Below are positions 1-8,607 of a DNA stretch of 64,000 nt, in pieces (the stretch's first letter is position 1; every line of letters begins with the position of its first letter). The DNA comes from Candidatus Burkholderia humilis (GTDB lineage Bacteria > Pseudomonadota > Gammaproteobacteria > Burkholderiales > Burkholderiaceae). The stretch is from the NCBI GenBank assembly GCA_001184405.1, contig LFMX01000005.1, forward strand, positions 62,001 to 126,000, written 5' to 3'. The position numbers were made by a program, and so were the translations under genes. The notes below the pieces were generated by a model that saw only the letters and a list, made by a program, of their open reading frames with translations, was not told the origin of the DNA and ran no database searches.

Positions 1-65
1 ATACGTCATCGAATACCGGGTTTGCCCCGTCCGGAGCGGCGACGTCGCTGGTCTCCTCGACGGTG
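1..65. other. Unassigned sequence at window edge
   Basis: GC-rich DNA outside the 3' boundary of the adjacent intron fragment. One minus-strand frame stays open but is too short to identify. It is probably the exon-side flank of the intron insertion. Confidence 0.3.
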
Positions 66-303
66 AATCGGGATAGGGGCAGGCCTCGCGGCCCGGCCCC
101 TCCCACACCACCGTGCGTACGGGTCCGTACACGGCGGTTCGGATCAGTTAATTGGCGCTGGACCGACCGACGGCAGGCCCAGCGAACGGAAGCCCAGCAA
201 TGTCCCGCCTGAATGTAGCTTTGTGCCTTTGCCACGGCCTGATGCGCCGAGCGTCCTGGGCGGAAGCCATAACTGGAGTCCGAGAGCGTCGGGTCCCACT
301 GCC
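66..303 (-). mobile_element. Group II intron 3'-end fragment, copy 1
   Basis: Read on the minus strand, this stretch holds a domain V-like hairpin (starting GAACCGCCGTG, ending CACGGTGGT, with a short inner stem and a two-base bulge). A domain VI-like segment follows and the sequence ends CCCGAT. Positions 66-194 are identical, bar one base at 77, to 30908-31036. Both copies diverge beyond the same point, which marks the likely intron 3' end. Positions 195-303 occur only here and abut the end of mtgA. No reverse transcriptase gene is present, so the element is a dead 3' remnant. The intron assignment rests on the domain V shape and the two-copy boundary. Confidence 0.6.
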
Positions 304-1071
304 TTGCGGCAATACCGCCGCGCCCATGCGCCGCGCAATCACGCCCGTGCGCTGCGACAAGTACGCCGAATTCCGATGATCGTCGTAATACTTCGGGCGC
401 GGCAACATCACCGCAAGCCGCGCGCTTTGCCATGCCGTCAGTTTCGACGCGCTCGTCTTGTAGTAATGCTGCGCGGCGGCTTCCGCGCCATACACGCCGT
501 TGCCCCATTCGACCGAGTTCATATAGATCTCGAAAATGCGTTCCTTGTCCATCCAGAACTCGAGCATGCCGGTGATCACGAGTTCTTCCGCCTTGCGGAT
601 ATAACTTTTCTCTCGCGATAAAAACAGATTGCGCGCCAACTGCTGAGAAATGGTCGATCCGCCGAACGCAAGCTTGCCGCGCGCCTTGTTCTTTTCCCAC
701 GCCTGAAGAATCGCGTCGATTTCGAAGCCGTTGTTATTGGTGAAATTCGCATCTTCCGACGCGATGATCGCGCGCTTCAAATTACGCGAAATCTGGTCCT
801 ACGGCACCCACGTGCGCTGCAGCGTGATGCCCGGATGCGTCTTCGCGAGCGTCCACGCGTCCGAGCGCATGAAGGCGGTTTCGCCGGGATTCACGCGCGT
901 CCAGATGCCGATCTGCACAAAAAAATAAATCTGCGTGGCGATGGCGGCAATCGCCATCACCGAGACGAAATAGAGAATCCAGCGGGCTGGCCCGAGCCGC
1001 GCTTTCCGATGCGTACGCGTGGCGCCTGAAGGCATGCCGCTTTTGCCGCTACCGATAGGCGCGGTCGTCAT
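304..1071 (-). pseudogene. mtgA: Monofunctional peptidoglycan transglycosylase MtgA, nonsense-split
   Basis: MtgA is an inner-membrane GT51 glycosyltransferase that polymerises lipid II into glycan strands. The N-terminal part (799-1071) has a cytoplasmic lead, one membrane segment (WILYFVSVMAIAAIA) and the start of the catalytic domain, ending RTWVP. The next codon is TAG where the family usually has Tyr (WVPYDQIS). The same frame then continues with the GT51 motifs ASEDANF and [15 protein letters not shown] down to VLPQ near 304. So a single amber codon at 796-798 splits the gene. The start codon lies one base after the aroE stop (TGACATG), which suggests cotranscription. The natural C-terminus appears replaced by intron sequence after VLPQ. 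Suppression or restart inside the catalytic domain is unlikely to give a normal enzyme. Confidence 0.85.
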
Positions 1072-1072
1072 G

Positions 1073-1921
1073 TCAGGCTTTCACCGCCAAAATGTCGCGC
1101 AACTCGCGCCGCGCCGCGCCGCCATCCGGACGCACGCCGCGCCAGATAAAGAACGATTCCGCCGCCTGCTCGACCAGCATGCCCAGACCGTCCGCCGTGC
1201 GCGCGCCGAGTGCCGACGCGTGCTGCATGAAGACGGTCGGCTTCGCGCTGTACATCATGTCGTAGGCGAGCGTGCCCGCGCCGAACGCGCCGTCGTCGCA
1301 ATCGGGCAAGGCGGCATCCAGACTGCCGGCGGTCGCGTTGATGACCACATCGTATTGCCCGCGCTCGACGCTCGATGCGTCTCCGCCGGCGAACTTCACG
1401 CCTTTCTCGCTCGCGGTCTGCGCAAACTGATCGACGAGCTGATGCGCCTTCGCCACCGTGCGATTGACGATGGCCAGTTCCGCGGGCGCGCGATCGAAAA
1501 TCGGCAACACGACGCCGCGCGCCGCGCCGCCCGCGCCGAGCAGCAGCACGCGCGCGCCTTTCAGACTCACGCCGAGGTTCGCTTCGATGTCACGCACGAG
1601 GCCGACGCCATCGGTGTTGTCGCCGCGAATGCCGTCGGTATCGAAGGAAAGCGTGTTGACTGCGCCCGCCGCTGCCACACGTGGCAACAAGGAAGTTGCG
1701 AGCGCGTGGGCTTCGAGCTTGAACGGCACCGTCACGTTCATGCCGCGCCCGCCGGACACGATGAACGCCTTCACCGTGTCCGCGAAACCGTTGAGCGGCC
1801 CGAGAATGCGGCCGTATTCGATCGGCTCGCCGGTCTGCTCGGCGAACTTCGCGTGAATCCACGGCGATTTGCTGTGCTTGACCGGATTGCCGATCACCGC
1901 GTATTGGTCTTTTCCGCTCAT
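1073..1921 (-). CDS. aroE: Shikimate dehydrogenase (NADP+)
   Basis: AroE reduces 3-dehydroshikimate to shikimate in aromatic amino acid biosynthesis. The 282-residue length matches the family. The substrate-binding motif NVTVPFK, the GDNTDG motif and the glycine-rich nucleotide-binding loop LLLGAGGAARG are all present. A C-terminal YDMMYS/GMLVEQAA segment completes the fold. The ATG overlaps the end of the upstream RNase gene by four bases (ATGA), so translation is probably coupled to rnb. No damage is visible. In Burkholderia this gene commonly sits next to mtgA, as it does here. Confidence 0.95.
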   Translation of the reverse strand: MSGKDQYAVIGNPVKHSKSPWIHAKFAEQTGEPIEYGRILGPLNGFADTVKAFIVSGGRGMNVTVPFKLEAHALATSLLPRVAAAGAVNTLSFDTDGIRGDNTDGVGLVRDIEANLGVSLKGARVLLLGAGGAARGVVLPIFDRAPAELAIVNRTVAKAHQLVDQFAQTASEKGVKFAGGDASSVERGQYDVVINATAGSLDAALPDCDDGAFGAGTLAYDMMYSAKPTVFMQHASALGARTADGLGMLVEQAAESFFIWRGVRPDGGAARRELRDILAVKA

Positions 1922-3966
1922 TGCTTCGATTCCTGCGTGTCGCCGGTTTGCTCCGGCTGCGGCTCCGTGGACGCTTCGGCCTGCGCTTCCGCTTCGCTTT
2001 CGGCGGAGAGATCGGTCGTATCGATGACGTCTTCCTCAGCTTCGTCTTCTTCCGGCGCGTTCGCGGACGGCGCATCGATCACGTTCAGCAAACGGCACGA
2101 CGTTTCCACCGTGAGTTCATCGATCGATACGACTTCGAGCATCACACGCGTGCCGCGCGCATGCACGCCGAGTCCGGGCACGTGCAGCATCAGCGGAATT
2201 TCCTCGAGCCGCACGAGATCGTCTTTGATGACCGACGCCAGCACGTGCCGCTTGTTCTCCTGCTTCAGCCAGCGCAGACACCAGAAATACTCCATGCGGC
2301 GCTGATGATCGGCGTAGGCGGAATACGTATCGTCGAAACCCTGCACGACGGCGAACAGGTCCGCGTCCTTCGGCTTGAACGGCGCGGCGAGCTTCGCGGT
2401 CATGCCGTGCTGCACGCACGCGAGCAACTGCCATTGATTCACCAGGTCGACATACCGGCGCAGCGGCGACGTGCTCCACGCATATTGCGCGACGCCCAGC
2501 CCTTCGTGCGACGCGGGCGTCGTCTGCATGCGCGTGCGCTTCGGGCCCGGCCCGCCGAATCCGCGCTGCGATCGATAAATCCCCGGCACGCCGTGATCGT
2601 TCAGAAACGCGCCCCACGACGAATTCGCGAGAATCGCCAGTTCCGCGACGATCAGATCGACCGGCGATCCGCGACGGCGCGGCGTAATGGTGATGTGCTC
2701 GCCATCGACATAAAAATTGAAGTCGTTATTGCGCTGAACTTCGCGCTTCAGCCCGTAAGTCGCGCGCGCCTGCTGACGCTTTTCGAAGAGCGCCTGCGCG
2801 AGCGGCCACAAAATGGCGATGTCTTCCTTGTGCGGATACTCGCCCGTTCCGGCGGCGAGCGTTTCCTCGGTGACGTGCTCGTCGAGATGGTTGTGACGCA
2901 GGTTGTGCTTCACGAACACGCGTTCGGCGCGCGTTTCCGTCGCGACGATATCCTGCGTCTCCCGGTTCACGATGATGTACAGCGACAGCGCCGGACGCAG
3001 TCCGCCTTCGGCCAGCGTGAATTCGTCGACGACGTTGTCGGGCAGCATCGTGATCTTGTCGCCGGGCATGTACACGGTCGATAGCCGCCCGCGCGCGATC
3101 GCATCGATCGAATCGCCCCGCGCGATGCCAAACGCCAGCGCCGCAATGTGAATCCCGATGCGCACGCGGCCATCGGCGAGATCCTGCACGGAAAACGCGT
3201 CATCGATTTCGGTCGTGGTGACGTCATCGATGGAAAACGCTTCGACATCCGCCGTCGGCAAATCTTCGGGCAACGGCGCGGGCGACACCGACGGAAAACC
3301 GATGCCGTGCGGGAAAAACTCCGACAGAAACTTCGCTTCGTGCAACTGGCGCGCGGACGCAATGCCGCCGCATTCCAGCATCAAGCGCGCTTGCGAAATG
3401 CCGCGCGCCGCCGCTGCCGCTTCGAGCGCCTTGTATTCGATGGAATTCTTGTCCGGCTTCGTCAGCAGTCCGACGGCCTTGGCCTTGAGCGCTTCAGGCA
3501 GCTTGCCCGCCTTTAGTTCTTGCTCGTAGCCCTGCTGCACGAGCGCCTGCTGACGCTTGCGTTCGAGACCGGCGAGCGCCATCTGCAATTGTTCCTGCGG
3601 CGCGCGCTGATACTGCCCGCGCCCCTTGCGGCGGAAATACACCGGCGAGCCATGCATGCGCAGCACGAGCGCCGCGCGTTCGGCCGGGCCGAACTTGTCG
3701 CCGAAGTAATCCGCGCCGAGCGTCGCGAACGGAAATTCCTCATCGGGCGCGAATTCCCACAGAAAATCGAGATCGATGTCCTGCGCGATGGCATCCGCTT
3801 CCTGCATCAATTCGCCGGCTGCGGGCTTGTCGAATTCGATCAGCACGTCTTTCGCGCGCACCTTCGCGCGACGGCCGCCCGGCAATTCGACCTGAAACAC
3901 ATCGCCCTGCTTGGACAGCACCGATCCGGCCTTGAAACTACCCGATTCCTCGAAGAAAACGTTCAC
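1918..3966 (-). CDS. rnb: RNase II/RNB family 3'-5' exoribonuclease
   Basis: The 682-residue protein has an N-terminal nucleic-acid-binding region and a central RNB catalytic domain. The acidic metal-site motif IDDVTTTEIDDAF lies around residue 250, and later RNB segments (YMPGDKITMLPD, WSTSPLRRYVDLVNQ) are conserved. The tail beyond about residue 640 is acidic, low in complexity and rich in Glu, Ala and Asp. It degrades RNA processively from the 3' end in the cytoplasm. The acidic tail is longer than in Escherichia coli RNase II; such tails are usual in Burkholderia. The gene is open throughout. It overlaps aroE by four bases. Confidence 0.92.
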   Translation of the reverse strand: MNVFFEESGSFKAGSVLSKQGDVFQVELPGGRRAKVRAKDVLIEFDKPAAGELMQEADAIAQDIDLDFLWEFAPDEEFPFATLGADYFGDKFGPAERAALVLRMHGSPVYFRRKGRGQYQRAPQEQLQMALAGLERKRQQALVQQGYEQELKAGKLPEALKAKAVGLLTKPDKNSIEYKALEAAAAARGISQARLMLECGGIASARQLHEAKFLSEFFPHGIGFPSVSPAPLPEDLPTADVEAFSIDDVTTTEIDDAFSVQDLADGRVRIGIHIAALAFGIARGDSIDAIARGRLSTVYMPGDKITMLPDNVVDEFTLAEGGLRPALSLYIIVNRETQDIVATETRAERVFVKHNLRHNHLDEHVTEETLAAGTGEYPHKEDIAILWPLAQALFEKRQQARATYGLKREVQRNNDFNFYVDGEHITITPRRRGSPVDLIVAELAILANSSWGAFLNDHGVPGIYRSQRGFGGPGPKRTRMQTTPASHEGLGVAQYAWSTSPLRRYVDLVNQWQLLACVQHGMTAKLAAPFKPKDADLFAVVQGFDDTYSAYADHQRRMEYFWCLRWLKQENKRHVLASVIKDDLVRLEEIPLMLHVPGLGVHARGTRVMLEVVSIDELTVETSCRLLNVIDAPSANAPEEDEAEEDVIDTTDLSAESEAEAQAEASTEPQPEQTGDTQESKQ

Positions 3967-4027
3967 TCAATACTCTCGTAAGACAGTGGGCCGGAACGCA
4001 AGACGTGCGTCGGCGATGGAATTTGGT

Positions 4028-4640
4028 TTATGCGGCAGCGGCGGGCGTCATCGCGGGCGGCGGTTCGCGTCCGCAAAACGCGAGAACGTCGTCCAGATAG
4101 TCGGCAAAATCGCTGATCGCGTGGTCGCCGCCCTGAATGAGCGTCGTATGGACGCCGGGATAATACGTGAGCATCGTGCGGTAATCGAGGACTTCGTCGC
4201 CGGTCGCGGCAATCAGAAAGTAGCGCTCGGGACGCGTGATGGCATTGACGGACAAAGCGCGCAATTCATCCAGATGACGCGGCAGCACGACAATACTTCC
4301 GCCGCCGTGCCACAGCGGCTGTTCGCCGAGATAGTGGCTCAGATCTGCGGCACGACTGCCGGATTGAGCAGCACTGCGCGCCAACCGTGCTTTTCCAACC
4401 GTGCTTTTCCGCGAGATACGTTGCATAGAAACCGCCGAGCGAACTGCCGACGAGGGTCACGTTGTCCGCGCGCGTATCGGTCGCGATGGATTCCGCCAAT
4501 TCGATCGCCGCCGCGGGCGACACCGGCAATACCGGACACTGCCATTCGCTCAATCGACCGAGTTCCGCGAGACGCGCACGCATCACGCGCGCCTTGAACG
4601 ATTGGGGCGAAGAGCGAAAGCCGTGCAGGTAGAGAATCAC
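4028..4640 (-). pseudogene. YqiA-type alpha/beta-hydrolase esterase, frameshifted by a 14-bp duplication
   Basis: The N-terminal part reads VILYLHGFRSSPQSFKAR from a GTG start that overlaps the mpl stop codon (GTGA). The nucleophile elbow LVGSSLGGFYATYLAEKHGW follows. The C-terminal part continues in another frame as AVLLNPAVVPQ and ends with a HGGGSIV-type segment and GGDHAISDF, which carries the expected catalytic His. The frames part at 4383-4410, where a 14-base unit is tandemly repeated. Removing one copy restores EKHGWRAVLLNP, so the duplication is the inactivating event. The family hydrolyses small esters or acyl-CoA. The gene order rnb-esterase-mpl is usual for Burkholderia. Confidence 0.85.
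4383..4410. repeat. 14-bp tandem duplication inside the esterase gene
   Basis: Two adjacent copies of AACCGTGCTTTTCC (4383-4396 and 4397-4410). Fourteen is not a multiple of three, so the reading frame is broken. Confidence 0.95.
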
Positions 4641-6037
4641 GCGGGTCCTTTCATCGTGGGTCGCGCTGACAGCGCGTCGAGCAGTTTCTGATGCACGCCG
4701 CCGAAGCCGCCGTTGCTCATCACGAGCACGTGATCGCCGGGACGCGCGGCGGCCGTGACCGCTTTCACCAGCGGATCGATTTCGTTGAACGCCTGCGCTT
4801 TTTTGCCGAGCGGCGCGAGCGCTTCGGCGAGATCCCAGCCGAACTTGTCGTGGCCTTCGCGCGCGCCGTAGCCGAACACGAGACCGGCATCTTTCAGACT
4901 GCCGGGCAATTGCGCTTTCATGGTGCCGAGCTTCATCGTGTTCGAACGCGGCTCGAGCACGGCCAGAATGCGCGAGTTTCCGCCGATGCGCGTGCGCAAC
5001 CCGGCGATGGTCGTATCGATGGCGGTCGGATGATGCGCGAAGTCGTCGTAGACGGTGACGCCATCGACGCTGCCCTTCACTTCCATGCGGCGCTTGACGT
5101 TGCGGAACGCCGCCAGCGATTTCACCGCCTGCGCCGCCGGCACGCCGACCGAGCACGCCGCCGCGATCGCCGCGAGCGCGTTCATGCGGTTGTGCTCGCC
5201 TTGCACTTGCCAATCGACGATGCCTTGCCGCTCGCCTTCCCAATACACGGCAAATTTTTCATCGACGGTCGCACCCTCTTCGGCGGGCAACGCCTGCCAG
5301 CCGCCTTCGACGCCGAAGCGCTCGACGCCCGACCAGCAGCCGCGCATCAGCACGCGTTCGAGCGCGGCCTCGCGCCCGTTCGTGACGATGCGCCCGACGC
5401 CCGGCACCGTGCGCACGAGATGATGAAATTGCGTTTCGATGGCAGCGAGATCCGGGAAGATATCGGCGTGATCGAATTCGAGATTGTTGAGGACCGCCGT
5501 GCGCGGACGGTAATGCACGAACTTCGAACGCTTGTCGAAGAGCGCGGTGTCGTATTCATCGGCTTCGATGACAAAGAAGCTCGAATCCGTCAGCCGCGCC
5601 GAAATCCCGAAGTTGAGCGGCACGCCGCCAATCAGAAAACCGGGATTCAGGCCCGCGTCTTCGAGTAACCACGCGAGCATGGAGGAAGTCGTGGTCTTCC
5701 CATGCGTGCCGGCAACGGCCAACACCCATTTGCCTGCCAGCACGTGCTCACCGAGCCATTGCGGCCCGGACACATACGGCAGACCGCGATCGAGAATGGC
5801 TTCCATCAACGGATTGCCGCGCGTGACGACGTTGCCGATCACGTATAAATCCGGTTCGAGCGAGAGTTGCTCGACGCCATAACCTTCGATCAACTCGATG
5901 CCTTGCGCTTCGAGTTGCGTGCTCATGGGCGGATAGACGCCTGCGTCGCAACCGGTGACTTTGTGGCCCGCTTCGCGCGCGAGGACGGCGAGACCGCCCA
6001 TGAAGGTGCCACAGATGCCGAGGATGTGGATATGCAT
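4637..6037 (-). CDS. mpl: UDP-N-acetylmuramate:tripeptide ligase Mpl (murein recycling)
   Basis: Mpl attaches the recycled tripeptide L-Ala-gamma-D-Glu-meso-DAP to UDP-MurNAc in the cytoplasm. The start was set at MHIHILGICGTFMGG, because the open frame extends 23 unsupported residues upstream. A Mur-type N-terminal domain is followed by the ATP loop GTHGKTTTSS (about residues 110-118). Next come the central motif FVIEADEYDTALFDKRSKFV and the C-terminal domain with DDFAHHPTAI. At 466 residues it has family length and no lesion. It belongs to the same recycling pathway as AmpD encoded further along. It overlaps the esterase start by four bases. Confidence 0.94.
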   Translation of the reverse strand: MHIHILGICGTFMGGLAVLAREAGHKVTGCDAGVYPPMSTQLEAQGIELIEGYGVEQLSLEPDLYVIGNVVTRGNPLMEAILDRGLPYVSGPQWLGEHVLAGKWVLAVAGTHGKTTTSSMLAWLLEDAGLNPGFLIGGVPLNFGISARLTDSSFFVIEADEYDTALFDKRSKFVHYRPRTAVLNNLEFDHADIFPDLAAIETQFHHLVRTVPGVGRIVTNGREAALERVLMRGCWSGVERFGVEGGWQALPAEEGATVDEKFAVYWEGERQGIVDWQVQGEHNRMNALAAIAAACSVGVPAAQAVKSLAAFRNVKRRMEVKGSVDGVTVYDDFAHHPTAIDTTIAGLRTRIGGNSRILAVLEPRSNTMKLGTMKAQLPGSLKDAGLVFGYGAREGHDKFGWDLAEALAPLGKKAQAFNEIDPLVKAVTAAARPGDHVLVMSNGGFGGVHQKLLDALSARPTMKGPA

Positions 6038-6216
6038 AAACCGTTGTCGCGCCCGCGCGGGCGATGAAATGCGGAAATCGGAGAACGGCGCCGTTGGCGA
6101 ACTCATGCTCGGAAGGTGCCGGAAGACTCTTATTGTAACCGAGCGCGCGGGGCCGCCCGCCGTTTCCCTGACGACCGGCAGAAAGGCCGCTCATGGTTAT
6201 CTAGTATGATTCCGAG

Positions 6217-6864
6217 ATGATTCGCAAACCACATTTCGATCCGCAGCGCGTGCGCGAGGAAATCGCGATCGCGGCTGCGCGGATGATCGCCGAAGACGGC
6301 CTCGACTACTCCACCGCCAAGCGCAAGGCCGCGCGGCAAGTAGTCGGCGAGTCGAAGATCGGCGGCGATTTTTTGCCCGATAACGATCAGATCGAAGAGG
6401 AAATTCGCGAATATCAGGCGATTTTCCAGAGCGACAGCCAGCCCGCCGTATTGCGCCGCATGCGCGAAGCCGCGCTCGACTGGATGGAAAAGCTCGCCGC
6501 GTTCGATCCGTACCTGACCGGCGCGGTCCTGAACGGCACGGCGGGCGAGCATTCGGACATCCATCTGCAATGTTTCTGCGACAACCCGAAGGAAGTCGCC
6601 ATTTACTTGCTGAATGCGAACATACAGTACGACGTTTCTGAAACACGGCATTTCGCGGGGCGTGGTTATGTCGAAACGCTGAGCTTTTTGCTGCGCGAGC
6701 GCGGCGAAGAGCCAATGGGCGTGCATATTGCGCTCTATAGCACCGACGATCTGCGCGGCGCAGTTCGTGCCGACGGACGCGGCAAGCAGGCGCGCACCAA
6801 TGCCGCGACGGTGTGCGCGCTGCTCGATCATCCCGATTCATCGCCGCTCGAAGCCGGCAGCTGA
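6217..6864 (+). CDS. Conserved hypothetical protein, possibly nucleotidyltransferase-like
   Basis: The 215-residue protein is divergent from mpl and transcribed towards tlpA (18-base gap). The first 60 residues are helical and charged (FDPQRVREEIAIAAARMIAE). The middle has DPYLTGAVLNGTAGEHSDIH, a G-x-x-x-H-S-D-I pattern reminiscent of a degenerate nucleotidyltransferase active site. No signal peptide or membrane segment is seen. I recognise it as a protein usually found at this place in Burkholderia but cannot assign a reaction. Codon use matches its neighbours. Confidence 0.75.
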   Translation: MIRKPHFDPQRVREEIAIAAARMIAEDGLDYSTAKRKAARQVVGESKIGGDFLPDNDQIEEEIREYQAIFQSDSQPAVLRRMREAALDWMEKLAAFDPYLTGAVLNGTAGEHSDIHLQCFCDNPKEVAIYLLNANIQYDVSETRHFAGRGYVETLSFLLRERGEEPMGVHIALYSTDDLRGAVRADGRGKQARTNAATVCALLDHPDSSPLEAGS

Positions 6865-6882
6865 TCTTTCTTTCTGACGCTC

Positions 6883-7431
6883 ATGAAAAGCACACGCATT
6901 CTCGCGGCCCTGGTGGTCGCGATCGCTGCGACGGCCGGCGGGTTCTACGCGGGCCACGTCTTTACAGGCAACGATTCTGTCGCTGCTTCACAAAGCGCGC
7001 CGGCAAGTGGCAACGCCGTCGACCAACTCTGGAAAGCGGCGGCGCCCGGTGCGTCCGGCACGTCGCAACCGCTCGCCGCGTTCAAGGGCAAGCCGGTCGT
7101 CGTAAATTTCTGGGCGTCGTGGTGCGGCCTGTGCGTCAAGGAAATGCCGCAACTGTCTGCCATGCAGCGCGAGTTCGAAAAGAAAGGCATCACGTTTATC
7201 GGGCTGGGCGTCGACAGCGAGAAGAACATCAACGATTTTCTTCAGAAAGTTCACGTCGACTATCCGGTGTACGTGACCGGCTTCGGCGGCGCGGATCTTG
7301 CTCGCAGCTTCGGCAATAATGCCGGCGGCCTGCCTTTTACCGTCGTGATCGATGCAAAAGGCGCGGTTCGCTCGACGAAACTAGGAGAAGTCGACAAAGC
7401 CGAGCTTCGGAAAATTCTCAATACTCTGTAA
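6883..7431 (+). CDS. TlpA/ResA-family thiol-disulfide oxidoreductase
   Basis: The 182-residue protein has an N-terminal signal anchor (ILAALVVAIAATAGGFYAG) and a periplasmic thioredoxin fold. The active site is WASWCGLCVKEMP at residues 78-89. The cis-Pro segment GGLPFTVVIDAKG is present near residue 148. Such proteins keep periplasmic cysteines reduced, for instance during cytochrome c maturation. The CxxC is C-G-L-C, whereas most relatives carry a Pro at the third position (CGPC, CAPC). This may alter redox potential. It is otherwise intact. Confidence 0.88.
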   Translation: MKSTRILAALVVAIAATAGGFYAGHVFTGNDSVAASQSAPASGNAVDQLWKAAAPGASGTSQPLAAFKGKPVVVNFWASWCGLCVKEMPQLSAMQREFEKKGITFIGLGVDSEKNINDFLQKVHVDYPVYVTGFGGADLARSFGNNAGGLPFTVVIDAKGAVRSTKLGEVDKAELRKILNTL

Positions 7432-7962
7432 AATTTCGCTAAGAGAAGCGCCGAGGTTAGCGTAACTAGGCAGCAAGTTACAGCCTGTTACACCTAAGTT
7501 CGGGGAACTTCTTCAAGTCGATCGGAAATCGCCGGTATTTTCTCCGCGCCGTCAAGAACTGTCTTTACTGTAAAACTAGACAAAATTCTCTAAACGGCAC
7601 TAAAGTGCGCCGAATTCCGCACAACCCGAAGCGACCATGATCTCTCCCGATGCGCCGAAAGGCCACGTTGCCCAGCCTGCCGACATCCGCGAACGCGGCG
7701 CCAGCACCCCGGCAGCATACGGAGCGAACAGTATCCAGTCGTTCGGGCGCGCGCTTCAAAGCGACCATGCGGGCGCGTTCGGTGTAAACGTCATCCCGTG
7801 TGCCGATCGATTCTGCCGCCGTTTTCTCCGCACCCGCGCGCCACCTGCGCGTGCATGCCGGACGGCTGGTCGCGCCGGCTCGCGGCTGACAGTCAGAACA
7901 CCCATAAGCCAATTCAAGCACCGGGCAGCCCCGGTCTCCAAGTATTGAAAGGGGATTTTTCG
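7432..7962. other. Intergenic region between tlpA and accB, no gene recognised
   Basis: About 530 bases without a convincing reading frame. The first 200 bases are less GC-rich and may carry the accBC promoter and leader. A plus-strand frame at 7637-7948 is open but resembles no family I know. In many proteobacteria aroQ (type II dehydroquinase) lies just before accB; none of its motifs is found here. Confidence 0.6.
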
Positions 7963-8448
7963 ATGGACCTTCGTAAACTGAAAACGCTGATCGACCTCGT
8001 CTCGGAATCCGGCATTTCGGAGCTGGAAGTGACGGAAGGCGAAGGCAAGGTTCGCATCGTCAAGAATGCTGCGCCGGTTTATATGTCGGCGCCGCAGCAG
8101 TTCGCACCGCAAATGGCCGCGCAGGCTGCACCGAGCTTCAGCGGCGGTGCCGCGGATCTGGGCGCATCGTCCGCCGCTGCACCCGCGGGCGCGACGGCTG
8201 CTGCCGTGCAGGGCCACGTCGTGACCTCGCCGATGGTCGGCTCGTTCTATCGCGCGCCGTCGCCGGGCGCGGACCCGTTCGTTCAGGTCGGCGATACGGT
8301 CAAGGAAGGCCAGATGCTGTGCATCATCGAGGCGATGAAGCTCCTGAACGAAATCGAATCCGACAAGGCCGGCGTCGTGAAGGAAATCCTCGTCGACAAC
8401 GGCCAGGCGGTCGAGTACGGCCAGCCGCTGTTCGTGATCGGCGACTAA
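7963..8448 (+). CDS. accB: Biotin carboxyl carrier protein of acetyl-CoA carboxylase
   Basis: AccB carries the biotin that shuttles CO2 from AccC to the carboxyltransferase in the first committed step of fatty acid synthesis. The ATG follows a clear AAAGGGGA ribosome site. The N-terminal [17 protein letters not shown] segment, a Pro/Ala linker (about residues 35-85) and the biotinyl domain are all present. The biotinylated Lys lies in EAMKLLNE (Lys126). At 161 residues it has normal length. It is followed by accC at a 159-base gap, the usual operon. Confidence 0.96.
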   Translation: MDLRKLKTLIDLVSESGISELEVTEGEGKVRIVKNAAPVYMSAPQQFAPQMAAQAAPSFSGGAADLGASSAAAPAGATAAAVQGHVVTSPMVGSFYRAPSPGADPFVQVGDTVKEGQMLCIIEAMKLLNEIESDKAGVVKEILVDNGQAVEYGQPLFVIGD

Positions 8449-8607
8449 AGGCGACCCGGGCCGTGCTGCTGCATTTCTCCTGCGCCGCCTGGTCCCGACT
8501 TGCCAGCGTGCCTCGCCTCGGACTTCATCCGATGAACGCGAAGCACGCCGCCGATTCGATTCCCGAGGGCCGCTCGCGCGCGCCCGTTCATGAGCCGACC
8601 CACAGCC

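Noticed and set aside
1019-2305. Long plus-strand frame (428 codons) opposite aroE and rnb
   Set aside because: It is the antisense of two clear genes. Its His/Arg-rich content is what GC-rich complementary frames produce.
4266-5243. 325-codon minus-strand frame as a single protein
   Set aside because: Only its last part is the esterase start; the first 200 codons are an out-of-frame shadow of mpl.
7637-7948. 103-codon plus-strand frame before accB as a gene
   Set aside because: No ribosome site, no family resemblance and an unlikely composition; it probably belongs to the accBC leader.
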